In this document: positions 15,723 through 24,553 of the stretch, piece after piece | Layout: each line of letters starts with the position of its first letter | Numbering within the stretch: the first letter of the stretch is position 1 | Position numbers and translations under genes: made by a program | From: an uncultured Ferrovibrio sp. | GTDB taxonomy: Bacteria; Pseudomonadota; Alphaproteobacteria; Ferrovibrionales; Ferrovibrionaceae | Length of the DNA stretch: 64,000 nucleotides | NCBI RefSeq assembly: GCF_937960835.1 | Contig: NZ_CALGPC010000011.1 | Coordinates: 142,966 to 206,965, forward strand | Direction of reading: 5' to 3' | The notes under the pieces: model-generated | Databases searched by the model: none | What the model was told of the DNA's origin: nothing | What the model saw: the letters and a program-made list of their open reading frames with translations, nothing else

Positions 15723-16639
15723 GTGCGACTTTGACCCTGGGCCCGGTCCTGTTCCATTGGCCCGCGGAGCGTTTGCTCGATTTCTACGCCCGCATCGCTG
15801 ATGAGGCGCCGGTCGATATCGTCCATGTCGGAGAGATCGTCTGTTCGAAACGCGCGCCCTTTGTTGATCCAGTCTTGCCCGAGATCATCGAGCGGCTGCG
15901 GCGCGGCGGAAAGACGGTGGTGCTGTCCAGCCGCGCGCTGGTGATGACCGAACGCGAGTCCCGCATGATGACCGAGCAGATCGCCATGGCTGAGACGCCC
16001 GACATGCTGATCGAGGCAAATGACCTTGGTGCAGTGCGCAGCCTGGCCGGACGGCCGCATGTCATCGGCCCCTTCATCAACGTCTATAACGAGGGCACGC
16101 TGGATTATCTCGTGCGTCAAGGCGCAATGCGCGTCTGCCTGCCGCCGGAACTGCCAGGCACGGCGATTGCGGCCTTGGCGAAGGTATCTTCCGTCCCGCT
16201 CGAGGTCCTCGTCTTCGGCCGGATGCCGCTGGCGATCTCGGCGCGCTGCTTCCATGCACGCGCCCATGGCCTGCACAAGGATTCCTGCCGCTACATGTGC
16301 GGCAACGATCCCGATGGCCGCTCCGTGAAGACGCTGGACGGCGAGGCCTTCCTGGCGATCAACGGCACGCAGACCATGTCCCATACCTGCCTCAATCTCA
16401 GCGGTGAAATCCCCGGCCTGATGGAGGCGGGCATCCGCCATTTCCGCCTCTCGCCGCAGGATACCGACATGGTGGCGGTCATTTCGCTGTTCCGCCGCAT
16501 CGCCGAGCAGCAGATCGATCCGGCCGAGGCCAGCCGGCAGCTTGCCAGCCTGGCAAAGGGGCTGCGCTTCTCCAACGGCTTCATTCATGGCCGGGAAGGC
16601 AGGGCCATCCTGCAGGCCCGATTTGGTCACACCCAATAA
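15719..16639 (+). CDS. ubiV: UbiV, O2-independent ubiquinone hydroxylation protein
   Basis: The 306-aa partner of UbiU, also U32 family (YhbV). The cluster cysteines are IVCSKR near residue 42 and the trio in ISARCFHARAHGLHKDSCRYMCGNDP. Start LTLGPVLFHWPAERLLDFYARIADEAPVDIVHVGE is typical. It closes the three-gene operon. Presence of ubiTUV means the organism can make ubiquinone under hypoxia, consistent with denitrifying or facultative growth, though no terminal reductase lies in this window. Confidence 0.95.
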   Translation: MSATLTLGPVLFHWPAERLLDFYARIADEAPVDIVHVGEIVCSKRAPFVDPVLPEIIERLRRGGKTVVLSSRALVMTERESRMMTEQIAMAETPDMLIEANDLGAVRSLAGRPHVIGPFINVYNEGTLDYLVRQGAMRVCLPPELPGTAIAALAKVSSVPLEVLVFGRMPLAISARCFHARAHGLHKDSCRYMCGNDPDGRSVKTLDGEAFLAINGTQTMSHTCLNLSGEIPGLMEAGIRHFRLSPQDTDMVAVISLFRRIAEQQIDPAEASRQLASLAKGLRFSNGFIHGREGRAILQARFGHTQ

Positions 16640-16649
16640 CGCGGCGCGC

Positions 16650-16664
16650 GCCCAAAAATTGGGC
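16650..16664 (+). terminator. Possible terminator after ubiV
   Basis: GCCCAA-aaa-TTGGGC, a 6-bp stem with 3-nt loop, followed by ATTATTG, lies 11 bp past the ubiV stop. The stem is short, so it is only a weak candidate. Confidence 0.35.
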
Positions 16665-16758
16665 ATTATTGCCGGAATTCAGGCATCATCTTCACAGCTT
16701 GGCCCTTTCCTGCCGGCCAGGGCGGGCTAAAGTGGCGAACGACTCGTCCGAAACAACC

Positions 16759-16772
16759 GGCACGCTTCTTGA
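16759..16772 (+). promoter_or_regulatory. Sigma-54-like promoter element of the PII gene
   Basis: GGCACGCTTCTTGA keeps the -24 GG, CACG and TT of the sigma-54 consensus with correct 10-nt spacing, but the -12 GC reads GA. It would start transcription near 16784, giving a ~65-nt leader. Many PII genes use sigma-54; the imperfect -12 makes this tentative. Confidence 0.35.
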
Positions 16773-16848
16773 AGGGATGAGACGGCGACAACGAGCCGAG
16801 CGGGCCGATAACCCGGAAAACGGCCAACACTGTTGAGGAGTGCGACAC

Positions 16849-17187
16849 ATGAAACTGGTCATGGCAGTCATCAAGCCGTTCAAGCTCGACGAGGTCCGAG
16901 AGGCGCTCACCAGCCTCGGCGTCGAGGGCCTGACCGTCACCGAGGTGAAGGGGTTCGGCCGGCAGAAAGGCCATACCGAGATTTACCGTGGGGCGGAATA
17001 CGCAGTGAGCTTCCTGCCGAAGGTGAAAATCGAAGTGGCGGTAAAGTCCGCCCTGGCCGACCGTGTGGTTGAGGCTATTCAAAACGCCGCCAAGACGGGG
17101 CAGATCGGCGATGGCAAGATTTTCGTTCTGGATCTTGAGAAGGCGCTGCGCATCCGCACCGGCGAAACCGACGACGACGCGCTCTAA
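16849..17187 (+). CDS. glnB: Nitrogen regulatory protein PII
   Basis: A 112-aa trimeric signal protein that integrates 2-oxoglutarate, ATP/ADP and glutamine status. The T-loop GFGRQKGHTEIYRGAEY carries uridylylation site Y51. The C-terminal GDGKIFVLDLEKALRIRTGE is the second PII signature. The start is set at MKLVMAVIKPF, nine bases into the open frame, because GAGGAG precedes it correctly. Neither glnA nor amtB is adjacent, so whether it is GlnB or GlnK in function is uncertain; it stands alone between ubiV and a terminator. Confidence 0.93.
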   Translation: MKLVMAVIKPFKLDEVREALTSLGVEGLTVTEVKGFGRQKGHTEIYRGAEYAVSFLPKVKIEVAVKSALADRVVEAIQNAAKTGQIGDGKIFVLDLEKALRIRTGETDDDAL

Positions 17188-17251
17188 GACGGATATTCCG
17201 GAGCGGCAGCCCGCTCAGGTCTTTTTCTTTTCAGATCTCTGTTCTCCAGGC

Positions 17252-17279
17252 AATGCCGCCGGATCATCCCGGCGGCATT
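17252..17279. terminator. Terminator between PII and znuA (probably bidirectional)
   Basis: AATGCCGCCGG pairs with CCGGCGGCATT (11 bp, 6-nt loop), followed on the plus strand by TCTCTT. It sits between two convergent genes, 64 bp after the PII stop and 14 bp before the znuA 3' end. Confidence 0.75.
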
Positions 17280-17293
17280 TCTCTTAATTGGCT

Positions 17294-18235
17294 TCAGCTG
17301 TCGCGGCGCATCGCGGCGATCAGACGCTCGACATTCAGCCGGTACATCTTGATGAAGCTGTCCGCTTCGCCGCCCGGCGGTGACAGCGCATCGGAATACA
17401 GCCGGCCGCCGATCCGCACCTTGGCATCCTTGGCGATCTGCTCGATCAGCCGCGGATTGATGATATTCTCGAAAAAGACCGCCTGCACGCGCTGGCGCTT
17501 GATCTGGCGGATCAGCTTGCCCACGGCTTCTGCCGAAGCCTCGGCATCCGTTGCGATTCCTTGCGGCGCCAGGAAGTCGATCTCGAAACGGTCGGCCAGA
17601 TAGCCGAAGGCATCGTGCTGCGTGATCACCTTGCGGTGGGCGCGCGGCAGCGCAGTGAAGGCCGCCTCGGCCCACGCATCCAAGGCCTTCAGTTCCGCTG
17701 CATAGGCCTGTCCCCGCTGCCGGTAATACGCAGCATTGGCGGGATCGGCGGCAGCCAGGCCTTCGGCGATATTCGCCACATAGGTCTGCATGCGCCGCAG
17801 ATCGTGCCAGACATGCGGATCGTCGACGACGCCATGATCGTGACCATGATCATGGGTGTGCCCCCCGTGAATATGCCCATGGTCGTGGCCGTGATGGTCG
17901 CCCAGCGGCCGCGGCCGGATGCCGTCGGCTGCCACGATCCGCCGCCCCTTGAAGCCAGTGGCCGCGACCAGGCGATCCAGCCAGGTCTCGAAATTCAGGC
18001 CATTCGATACCAGGACATCAGCACCAGCCACGGCGCGGGCATCGGAGGGGGACGGCTGAAAGACATGCGCATCGCCCATGGCCGGTACCAGGGTTGCGAC
18101 CTGCACTTTGTCGCCACCCACCTGGCTGACGATGTCGGCAAGAATGGAAAAACTTGCGATGGCCTTGAGCTGTTGCTGCGCCATGGCCGGCGAGCCGGCC
18201 AGCAGAAACAGCGCCAGCAGCAGAAGGCGGCGCAT
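17294..18235 (-). CDS. znuA: Zinc ABC transporter substrate-binding protein
   Basis: A 313-aa periplasmic cluster-A-I binding protein with signal MRRLLLLALFLLAGSPAMA. Ligands are suggested by H57 (GDAHVFQPS), H141 (DPHVWHD) and TQHDAFGYL. A histidine-rich loop at residues 114-134 (HHGHDHGHIHGGHTHDHGH) is the mark of ZnuA over MntA-type proteins. ATG at 18235 is required for the signal peptide; the longer open frame upstream overlaps znuB in another frame. It is the last gene of the zinc uptake operon, 2 bp after znuB. Confidence 0.95.
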   Translation of the reverse strand: MRRLLLLALFLLAGSPAMAQQQLKAIASFSILADIVSQVGGDKVQVATLVPAMGDAHVFQPSPSDARAVAGADVLVSNGLNFETWLDRLVAATGFKGRRIVAADGIRPRPLGDHHGHDHGHIHGGHTHDHGHDHGVVDDPHVWHDLRRMQTYVANIAEGLAAADPANAAYYRQRGQAYAAELKALDAWAEAAFTALPRAHRKVITQHDAFGYLADRFEIDFLAPQGIATDAEASAEAVGKLIRQIKRQRVQAVFFENIINPRLIEQIAKDAKVRIGGRLYSDALSPPGGEADSFIKMYRLNVERLIAAMRRDS

Positions 18236-18237
18236 CC

Positions 18238-19113
18238 TCAGGCCTCCAGGTGATGGCGGCGGCGCCAATGCAGCATCAGTCCCTGACGCCCGATCGCGAG
18301 CGAGATCAGATAGCCGGCGCCGGCGAACAGCACGATGGACGGACCGGACGGCAGATCGGCGTGATACGACAGCAGCAGTCCGCAATAGCCCGACAGCGCG
18401 GCGATCAACGAAGCCACGGCCATGGAGCCGACAAGCGAACGCGTCCAATACCGCGCAGCCGCCGCCGGCAGCATCATCAGCCCTACCGCCATCAAGCTGC
18501 CCAGCGCCTGAAAACCGGCCACCAGGTTGACCACCACCAGGCCGAGAAAAATGAAGTGATACAGCGCGCCGCTGCCTTGGACGCTGCGCAGAAATTCCGG
18601 ATCGAAACCCTCCACCAGCAGCGGCCGGTAAATCGCCGCCATGACAAGCAGGGTGACGCTCGCAACCGCCCCCAGGAGCAACAGGGCCGCTTCGTTCACC
18701 GCCAGCACCGAACCGAACAGGATATGCATCACGTCGACCGCCGAGCCACGCGTCGAAATCAGCGTCACGCCAAGCGCAAGCGCGATCAGATAGAAGGCGG
18801 CGAAGTTTGCATCCTCGCGCTGATCCGTGGCCCGGGTGGCCGCACCCGCCGCCAAGGCCACGACCAGGCCGGCGACGATGCCCCCTATGCTGATCGCCGG
18901 CAGCGAAAAGCCGGCCACCATGAAGCCGATCGCAGCGCCGGGCAGGATCGCGTGGCTCATCGCTTCGCCGAACAGGCTCATGCGACGCAGCATCAGCACC
19001 ACGCCAATCGGCGCGCTGCCAAGCGCCAGGGCGAAACACGCCACCAGGGCGCGCCGCATGAACGGGAATTCGGCGAAAGGCCCGATCAGGAAATCATATG
19101 CCACGGCGCCCAT
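18238..19113 (-). CDS. znuB: Zinc ABC transporter permease
   Basis: A 291-aa inner-membrane permease of the ABC-3 family with about eight helices. FGEAMSHAILPGAAIGFMVAG is the cytoplasmic coupling region typical of ZnuB/MntB permeases. It is located between znuC (39 bp upstream) and znuA (2 bp downstream), so the order is small ORF-znuC-znuB-znuA, all on the minus strand. A C-terminal short basic/His tail (LMLHWRRRHHLEA) is present. Substrate is assigned from ZnuA's His loop and the Zur-like box. Confidence 0.94.
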   Translation of the reverse strand: MGAVAYDFLIGPFAEFPFMRRALVACFALALGSAPIGVVLMLRRMSLFGEAMSHAILPGAAIGFMVAGFSLPAISIGGIVAGLVVALAAGAATRATDQREDANFAAFYLIALALGVTLISTRGSAVDVMHILFGSVLAVNEAALLLLGAVASVTLLVMAAIYRPLLVEGFDPEFLRSVQGSGALYHFIFLGLVVVNLVAGFQALGSLMAVGLMMLPAAAARYWTRSLVGSMAVASLIAALSGYCGLLLSYHADLPSGPSIVLFAGAGYLISLAIGRQGLMLHWRRRHHLEA

Positions 19114-19152
19114 GCGCGATGTCGCTCCGAAAGACTCAAGATTACAGGGCCG

Positions 19153-19929
19153 CTAGGCGGCGTGGTCCGTGTGGCAGATATGCGCGCGCTCGTCCCAGGA
19201 TTCTGCCATGCGCCGCGCCGCCAGCTGATTCTCTGCGGTCAGCACGTTTTCCACCTTACCCCAGGCGATCAGCCGCCTTGCGAGATAGAGCGCATCCGGA
19301 AAATACTGGCGCACGAGGTCGAAATCGTGCAGCACCGCGATCACCGTGCGCTGCTCGCCATGCCACCGTTGCATCAGGGCAAGCAGATCGGCGACGGTGC
19401 GCGCATCCAGCGCATTGAAAGGCTCGTCCAGCAGGATGACCTTGGCGTCCTGCACCAGCACGCGGGCAAACAAGGCGCGCTGAGCCTGACCGATGGACAG
19501 GCTGCCGAGCGAACGGTCCTCAAAACCTTCCAGACCGACCGCCTGCAAGGCCGTCCTTGCCGCCGCGATGCCCTCGCGCCCGATCCGGCCGAAGGCTCCG
19601 GCGCGGCGCCAATGCCCCAGCAGCACAAGCTCCAGCACCGAGATCGGATAGGCGCGGTCAAGGCTGGCCTGCTGCGGAAGATAGGCAATGTCGCAGGGTT
19701 TCAGCTGATGCCGCTCGATGCTGCCCTCGGTTACCGGCAAATGGCCGACGATGGCCTTCAGCAGGGTCGACTTGCCGGCGCCATTCGGCCCCACGATGGC
19801 CGTCAGCGACCCGGGCAGGAAGCCGCCGCTGACATGATGCACGGCCGGATGCCGGTCATAGGTCACGGTAACGTTCTGCAGGCGGATTTCGCCTGGCAGG
19901 CTGGCGATGGCATCAGGGGTCATGTCCAT
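19153..19929 (-). CDS. znuC: Zinc ABC transporter ATP-binding protein
   Basis: A 258-aa ABC ATPase energising zinc uptake. Walker A is GPNGAGKSTLLKAI, the signature reads LSIGQAQRALFARVLVQ (a variation of LSGGQ with Ile for Gly), Walker B is VILLDEPFNALD, and the switch His is in AVLHDFDLV. ATG at 19929 is chosen since it follows the 46-aa ORF by 4 bp; an upstream in-frame extension would overlap that ORF. A cytoplasmic subunit working with ZnuB. Confidence 0.94.
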   Translation of the reverse strand: MDMTPDAIASLPGEIRLQNVTVTYDRHPAVHHVSGGFLPGSLTAIVGPNGAGKSTLLKAIVGHLPVTEGSIERHQLKPCDIAYLPQQASLDRAYPISVLELVLLGHWRRAGAFGRIGREGIAAARTALQAVGLEGFEDRSLGSLSIGQAQRALFARVLVQDAKVILLDEPFNALDARTVADLLALMQRWHGEQRTVIAVLHDFDLVRQYFPDALYLARRLIAWGKVENVLTAENQLAARRMAESWDERAHICHTDHAA

Positions 19930-19933
19930 AGGC

Positions 19934-20074
19934 CTACTCGCCTGCCAAAGCCCAGCCGATGGCTGCCCAAAGCAGCGCAATTACCGGCAGCAGCACGGCC
20001 ATGCGCTGCCATATTCCCGCCGCCAGAACCGCGACGGAGAGCCGGTAGTCGTCCGTAGGGGGATGAGATGCCAT
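19934..20074 (-). CDS. 46-aa membrane protein leading the znu operon
   Basis: ATG to TAG encodes 46 residues: MASHPPTDDYRLSVAVLAAG then one strong hydrophobic helix (MAVLLPVIALLWAAIGWALAG). It lies 16 bp downstream of the Zur-like palindrome and 4 bp upstream of znuC, in the position of a first operon gene. The spacing, membrane helix and lack of stops argue it is real, possibly a small accessory subunit of the zinc transporter. I know of no named family. Codon use is normal for the region. Confidence 0.6.
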   Translation of the reverse strand: MASHPPTDDYRLSVAVLAAGIWQRMAVLLPVIALLWAAIGWALAGE

Positions 20075-20089
20075 CAGTACCGATCCTTT

Positions 20090-20104
20090 TGTTATTTTAT
20101 AACA
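20090..20104 (-). promoter_or_regulatory. Zur-type operator of the znu operon
   Basis: TGTTATTTTATAACA is a palindrome (TGTTAT-N3-ATAACA) with the shape of Fur-superfamily Zur boxes. It lies 16 bp before the ATG of the 46-aa ORF, an expected position for repression when zinc is plentiful. No zur gene is visible in the window. Confidence 0.75.
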
Positions 20105-20244
20105 TACGACTGTTCACAAGACGTCAACCCCTTGGCGGTTATCCTGGTGCCCTAAACCCGACACATTCGGCTGCCACACAGCCCCCATCGAGGGGAATGG
20201 GCGGTCCAGGTCGCCCGTCACAACAATGAGTTATATGGCCCGTT

Positions 20245-22311
20245 ATGGCCCGCCAGCCGCGTTCGTCGAAGAAGAGCAAGCCCTCCAACGGCAATAAATC
20301 AGGCCAGTCCCGCCGGCGCGGCAGTCGCCCGTCTTGGCTGGGGCGGATCGCGCGCCTGGCTCTGCTGGCCGGGATCTGGGGTGCCGTCGCACTGGGCGCA
20401 ATAGTCGGCTGGTTCGCTTACGACCTCCCCGAATTTGACGAACTCTACGTCATCGAGCGGCGCAGCTCGATGACCCTGAAGGCGGCCGACGGCATGGTGC
20501 TGGCGACCTATGGCGACCTTTACGGCGAACACCAGCCGCTCCGCGCCCTGCCCAAACACCTGCCGCAGGCCCTGATCGCAACCGAGGACCGCCGCTTTTA
20601 CAGCCATTTCGGCCTCGATCCCATCGGCCTGCTCAGGGCCGCGTATGCCAACTTGCGCGCCGGCCGCGTGGTGCAAGGCGGCTCGACCTTGACCCAGCAA
20701 TTGGCCAAGAACGTCTTTCTCGACCGCGACCGCACCTTGAAGCGCAAGGTGCAGGAATTGCTGCTGGCGTTTTCGCTCGAGAACAAGTTCACCAAGGATC
20801 AGATCCTTGAGATGTATCTCAACCGTGTCTATTTCGGCGCCGGCGCCTATGGCGTCGAAGCGGCGGCACAACGCTATTTCGACAAGCCCGCGACCAAACT
20901 GACACTTGCGGAATCCGCGATGCTGGTTGGCCTGCTGAAGGCGCCCTCGCGTCTTGCACCCACCGGCAACATCAAATCCGCGCAGTCGCGCGCTGCACAG
21001 GTGGTGCGCAACATGGCCGATGCTGGCTACATCTCCGCCGAAATGGCCGAAGCAACCATCGCCAGGCCAGCACAACTGGCGCGTTCCCGACTGCCGCTGC
21101 CCAATGCGCGTTACTTTGCCGACTGGGCAGTGGAAGAGGTCTATCAGCTTATCGGCCGCAATCATCCCGATCTGATTGTCTACACCACCCTGGATTCCCG
21201 TCTGCAAGGCGCTGCCGAACGCGCGCTTGACGATGCCCTGGAGCGCCATGGCGCGAAGCTGAATGTCGAACAAGGGGCGCTGGTGACGCTGGCGCCGGAC
21301 GGCGCCGTCCGCGCCATGGTGGGTGGACGCGACTATCTCGACAGCCCCTTCAATCGCGCAACGCAAGCGCGCCGGCAGCCGGGCTCGGCTTTTAAGCCCT
21401 TCGTATATCTGGCCGCGCTTGAGAACGGCGTCACGCCCGACGATACCTTCGTCGATGGGCCGATCAGCGTCTCCAACTGGCAGCCGCGAAATTATGACGG
21501 CCGGTATGCCGGAACGGTAACGGTACGCGATGCCATCGCGCAGTCGATCAATACCGTCGCGGTTCAGGTCAGCGAACGGGTTGGCCGCGAGAAGGTCATC
21601 GAGGTGGCGCGCCTGCTGGGCATCACCAGCAATCTGAAACCGCATCCCTCTTTGGCGTTGGGTTCTTTCGAGGTCGGCGTGCTGGAACTGACTGCCGCAT
21701 ATGCCGCTTTCGCCAATGGCGGCTATGCCGTGCAGCCCTATGGCATTCTGGAAATCCGCGACACGCAGAACCGTGTGCTGTACCGCCGCACTCAGGGCGG
21801 CGCTTACGCCCACATGATCCCTTCCAACACGCTGGGCGATCTGAACGATCTTCTGCGCGCCGTCATGGAACGCGGCACCGGCCGCGCGGCACAGATCGGC
21901 CGCCCGGCAGCCGGCAAGACCGGCACCACTTCGGATTATCGCGACGCATGGTTTGTCGGCTACACGCCAGACCTCATCACCGCGGTCTGGGTCGGCAACG
22001 ACGACAACAGTGAAATGAAGAAAGTCTCCGGCAGCGGTCTTCCGGCGCAGATATGGCGCAGCTTCATGAGCGCCGCGCTCAAAGGGCAGCCGGTTCGCGG
22101 TCTGCCAGAGCCGCCGGATCGCAGCGTCAATCTGCAATCCTTCTGGGACCGTCTCGTCCGCACCTTCAGCGGCGGCGCCCAAGCCAGCACCAATCCCGCC
22201 GCTCCGCCGCCACCCCCAGCGCCCCCCAAGGCCAATATCGCCGAGCCAGCCGCGCAGACGAATGAGCCACGATTGAATTGGCAAGTCGGGCCACAGCCTG
22301 TAAATCAGTAA
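20245..22311 (+). CDS. Penicillin-binding protein 1A, bifunctional class A
   Basis: A 688-aa peptidoglycan glycosyltransferase/transpeptidase. A basic N-terminal tail (PRSSKKSKPSNGNK) precedes one membrane helix near residues 33-55. The GT51 domain shows EDRRFYSHFGLDPIGLLRA and GGSTLTQQLAKN. The transpeptidase has S381-x-x-K384 (GSAFKPF), SxN (SINTVA) and KTG (AGKTGTTSDYRDAWFVG). A Pro/Ala-rich C-terminal tail ends the protein. It is expected in the inner membrane building septal or lateral murein. The hydrolase gene starts 2 bp after its stop, so they share an mRNA. Confidence 0.95.
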   Translation: MARQPRSSKKSKPSNGNKSGQSRRRGSRPSWLGRIARLALLAGIWGAVALGAIVGWFAYDLPEFDELYVIERRSSMTLKAADGMVLATYGDLYGEHQPLRALPKHLPQALIATEDRRFYSHFGLDPIGLLRAAYANLRAGRVVQGGSTLTQQLAKNVFLDRDRTLKRKVQELLLAFSLENKFTKDQILEMYLNRVYFGAGAYGVEAAAQRYFDKPATKLTLAESAMLVGLLKAPSRLAPTGNIKSAQSRAAQVVRNMADAGYISAEMAEATIARPAQLARSRLPLPNARYFADWAVEEVYQLIGRNHPDLIVYTTLDSRLQGAAERALDDALERHGAKLNVEQGALVTLAPDGAVRAMVGGRDYLDSPFNRATQARRQPGSAFKPFVYLAALENGVTPDDTFVDGPISVSNWQPRNYDGRYAGTVTVRDAIAQSINTVAVQVSERVGREKVIEVARLLGITSNLKPHPSLALGSFEVGVLELTAAYAAFANGGYAVQPYGILEIRDTQNRVLYRRTQGGAYAHMIPSNTLGDLNDLLRAVMERGTGRAAQIGRPAAGKTGTTSDYRDAWFVGYTPDLITAVWVGNDDNSEMKKVSGSGLPAQIWRSFMSAALKGQPVRGLPEPPDRSVNLQSFWDRLVRTFSGGAQASTNPAAPPPPPAPPKANIAEPAAQTNEPRLNWQVGPQPVNQ

Positions 22312-22313
22312 CG

Positions 22314-23345
22314 ATGAGACACTTTCTATTTCTCCTTGCCCTGATGATAGGGGGGATCGGCGATCTGCGTGCGGCCGAAACCATCCTCAACCAGCAGGTC
22401 ATCTTAAACAGCAACGATGGCACGCCACTGGCTGGCACCCTCACCATTCCGGCAAACATCACCTTCAAGATTCCGGGTGTCGTGCTGATCCAGGGCAGCG
22501 GCCCGACCGACCGTGACGGCAATCAGCCGCCAGTCTTGCGCCCTGACCTTCTGCGGCAGATCGCCGATGCACTGGCGCAGAACGGCATTGCCTCTCTGCG
22601 CTACGACAAGCGCGGCATGCACGCCAATGCTTCCCACCGTCCGGCGAATCTTGAGGATTACAAAACCTTCTTCGCCTGGGAGCGCTTCATCGACGACGCT
22701 TTCGCCGCCTACAACTTCCTGCGCGGTCAGGGGATCGTGGATGCCGACAAGGTAGGCCTGCTGGGTCATTCCGAGGGCGGCCTGATCGTGCTCGATCTCG
22801 CCAGCCGCTTGCGTGGTACGGAAACGCCGCGCGCCCTGGTGCTGGCTTCAACAGCCGGCCGCAAGATCGATCTCGTCATCCGCGAACAGCTTGAACGCCT
22901 GCTGACTGAACAAAAGGCAACACCAGCACAGCGGCGCTACTTCGTCGCGGCGAATGACAGGGTCCTCAAGGCGATCGCCGAAACCGGTGAAGTGCCAAGC
23001 GACGTGCCACCAGGCCTTGCGGGCCTATATCCAGCCTATATCGGCCCCTTCCTGCAATCCGAGCTGCGGCTTGATCCGGTCGCCCTGGCGCAAGGCTTTT
23101 CCGGGCCGGTACTCCTCCTGCAGGGCGATGCGGATCGCCAGATATCGCCCAAGTATGACGCGCTGGCGCTCGACCGCGCCTTGCGGGAGCGCAGCAACGA
23201 TGACCATGCGCTTCTGATGCTGCCGCGCACCAGCCACAATTTGAAACGGCTGCAAAGCGATGAGGACCCGGGTATCGAAGGCGATATCGATCCCGGCATA
23301 CTCAGTCAGTTGAGCGAGTGGCTGCTGAAAAAGCTCAGTCCGTAA
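22314..23345 (+). CDS. Exported alpha/beta hydrolase
   Basis: A 343-aa protein with signal MRHFLFLLALMIGGIGDLRA. The fold motifs are VVLIQGSGPTDRDGNQ (oxyanion region), nucleophile elbow GHSEGG (Ser about residue 159), an acid candidate in LLLQGDADRQIS, and catalytic His in LPRTSHNLK. It resembles EstD-type or S33-like esterases; the substrate is unknown. The start 2 bp after the PBP stop suggests translational coupling and an envelope role. It meets the convergent MFS gene with an 11-bp tail overlap. Confidence 0.85.
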   Translation: MRHFLFLLALMIGGIGDLRAAETILNQQVILNSNDGTPLAGTLTIPANITFKIPGVVLIQGSGPTDRDGNQPPVLRPDLLRQIADALAQNGIASLRYDKRGMHANASHRPANLEDYKTFFAWERFIDDAFAAYNFLRGQGIVDADKVGLLGHSEGGLIVLDLASRLRGTETPRALVLASTAGRKIDLVIREQLERLLTEQKATPAQRRYFVAANDRVLKAIAETGEVPSDVPPGLAGLYPAYIGPFLQSELRLDPVALAQGFSGPVLLLQGDADRQISPKYDALALDRALRERSNDDHALLMLPRTSHNLKRLQSDEDPGIEGDIDPGILSQLSEWLLKKLSP

Positions 23346-24549
23346 CCGCCGTCCGCCGGATGATCAGCAGATAGGACAGAAACGTCGCCGTTCCCATCGC
23401 CGCGATCGTATAGCTGAGCGGCAGCGCTGTCTCGTTCAGCGCATGGCCAACGAAAATGCCGACCACCGCCCCGGTGGTCATCTGCGCAAATCCCATCAGC
23501 GATGCCGCGCTGCCTGCCATTTTGGGAAATGGCTGCAATGCGCCAGCCTGTCCCTGCGGCATCGTCAGGCCCAGCCCGAAGGTGAACAGCATCATCGGCG
23601 CGATCATGCTCAGCCAGTGCCATGCCAGATCGTTGGCCCAGGCATAGGTCTGCAGCACTGCCATGACGATACCGCCCAAGGCGCAGCTTGCCGTGCCAAG
23701 CCCCAGCATCCGGTCCACGCCCATCCGCGTTGTCAGCCTCGCGCCGGCCATGCCGCCGCCGAGATAGCCGAACACGATGAGCGCGAAGCAATAGCCGAAC
23801 GTGGTTTCACCCACGCCGAAGACACTGCGCAAGGTGAACGACGAGCCTGAGATGAAGGCGAACATCCCGCCATAGGAGAAAGCCACGCAGCCCACGTAGC
23901 CGCGGTAGCGGGCATGTCCGATCAGGCTGGCGAAGTTGCGCAGCATCGGCCCGATCCGGGTTGCCGCCGGATTGCGGTGCTGGTTGCTTTCCGCCAGCAG
24001 CAACAGCACGCATAGACCAAGCGCCACGCCTGCCGCCGCCATGGCGAGGAAATTTGCCTGCCAGCCGAACCAGCTTTGCAGATAGCCGCCCAGGATCGGC
24101 GCGACCGCCGGTGTCAGCCCCAGCGTCATTGCCATCAGCGACAGTGCTTTCGCCGCTTGCGCGCCTTCGAACAGATCGCGCGCGATGGCGCGTCCCAGCA
24201 CGACACCTGCGCAGGCGCCCAGCGCCTGAAGGAAACGCCAGAAGATCAGCCACTCGATGCTGCCTGCCAGCGCGCAGCCGATGGAGGCAAGTGAAAACAG
24301 CGCGATGCCGAACAGCAAGGTTGGCCGGCGGCCGTAACGATCCGAAACCGGTCCATAGATAAGCTGTGTGACGGCAAAGCCGGCCAGGAAGGCGCTTAGC
24401 GTGAGCTGTACCGCAGCGGCATCCACCGCAAAGATGTCCGCCATCGCCGGCAATGAGGGCAGATACATGTCCGTGCTCAGCGGACCAAGTGCGGTCACGC
24501 AGCCCAGCAAGACGACCAGCGCCGTCGAATCCCCTCGCAATGGTCGCAT
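23335..24549 (-). CDS. Bcr/CflA-family multidrug efflux MFS transporter
   Basis: A 404-aa drug:H+ antiporter with about 12 helices. TALGPLSTDMYLPSLPAMADIF is the TM1 motif of the Bcr/CflA group (D and the PSLP pattern), YGPVSDRYGRRPTLLFG is motif A, and GRAIARDLFEG follows TM4. The start MRPLRGDS at 24549 fits family length. It follows the YgjP-type gene by 4 bp on the same strand, so the two form an operon. Substrates cannot be predicted beyond small amphipathic drugs. Confidence 0.93.
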   Translation of the reverse strand: MRPLRGDSTALVVLLGCVTALGPLSTDMYLPSLPAMADIFAVDAAAVQLTLSAFLAGFAVTQLIYGPVSDRYGRRPTLLFGIALFSLASIGCALAGSIEWLIFWRFLQALGACAGVVLGRAIARDLFEGAQAAKALSLMAMTLGLTPAVAPILGGYLQSWFGWQANFLAMAAAGVALGLCVLLLLAESNQHRNPAATRIGPMLRNFASLIGHARYRGYVGCVAFSYGGMFAFISGSSFTLRSVFGVGETTFGYCFALIVFGYLGGGMAGARLTTRMGVDRMLGLGTASCALGGIVMAVLQTYAWANDLAWHWLSMIAPMMLFTFGLGLTMPQGQAGALQPFPKMAGSAASLMGFAQMTTGAVVGIFVGHALNETALPLSYTIAAMGTATFLSYLLIIRRTAVTD

Positions 24550-24553
24550 GATG

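Noticed and set aside
20299..22284. 661-aa open frame opposite the class A penicillin-binding protein
   Set aside because: Complementary shadow of a well-supported gene; no motif or start signal.
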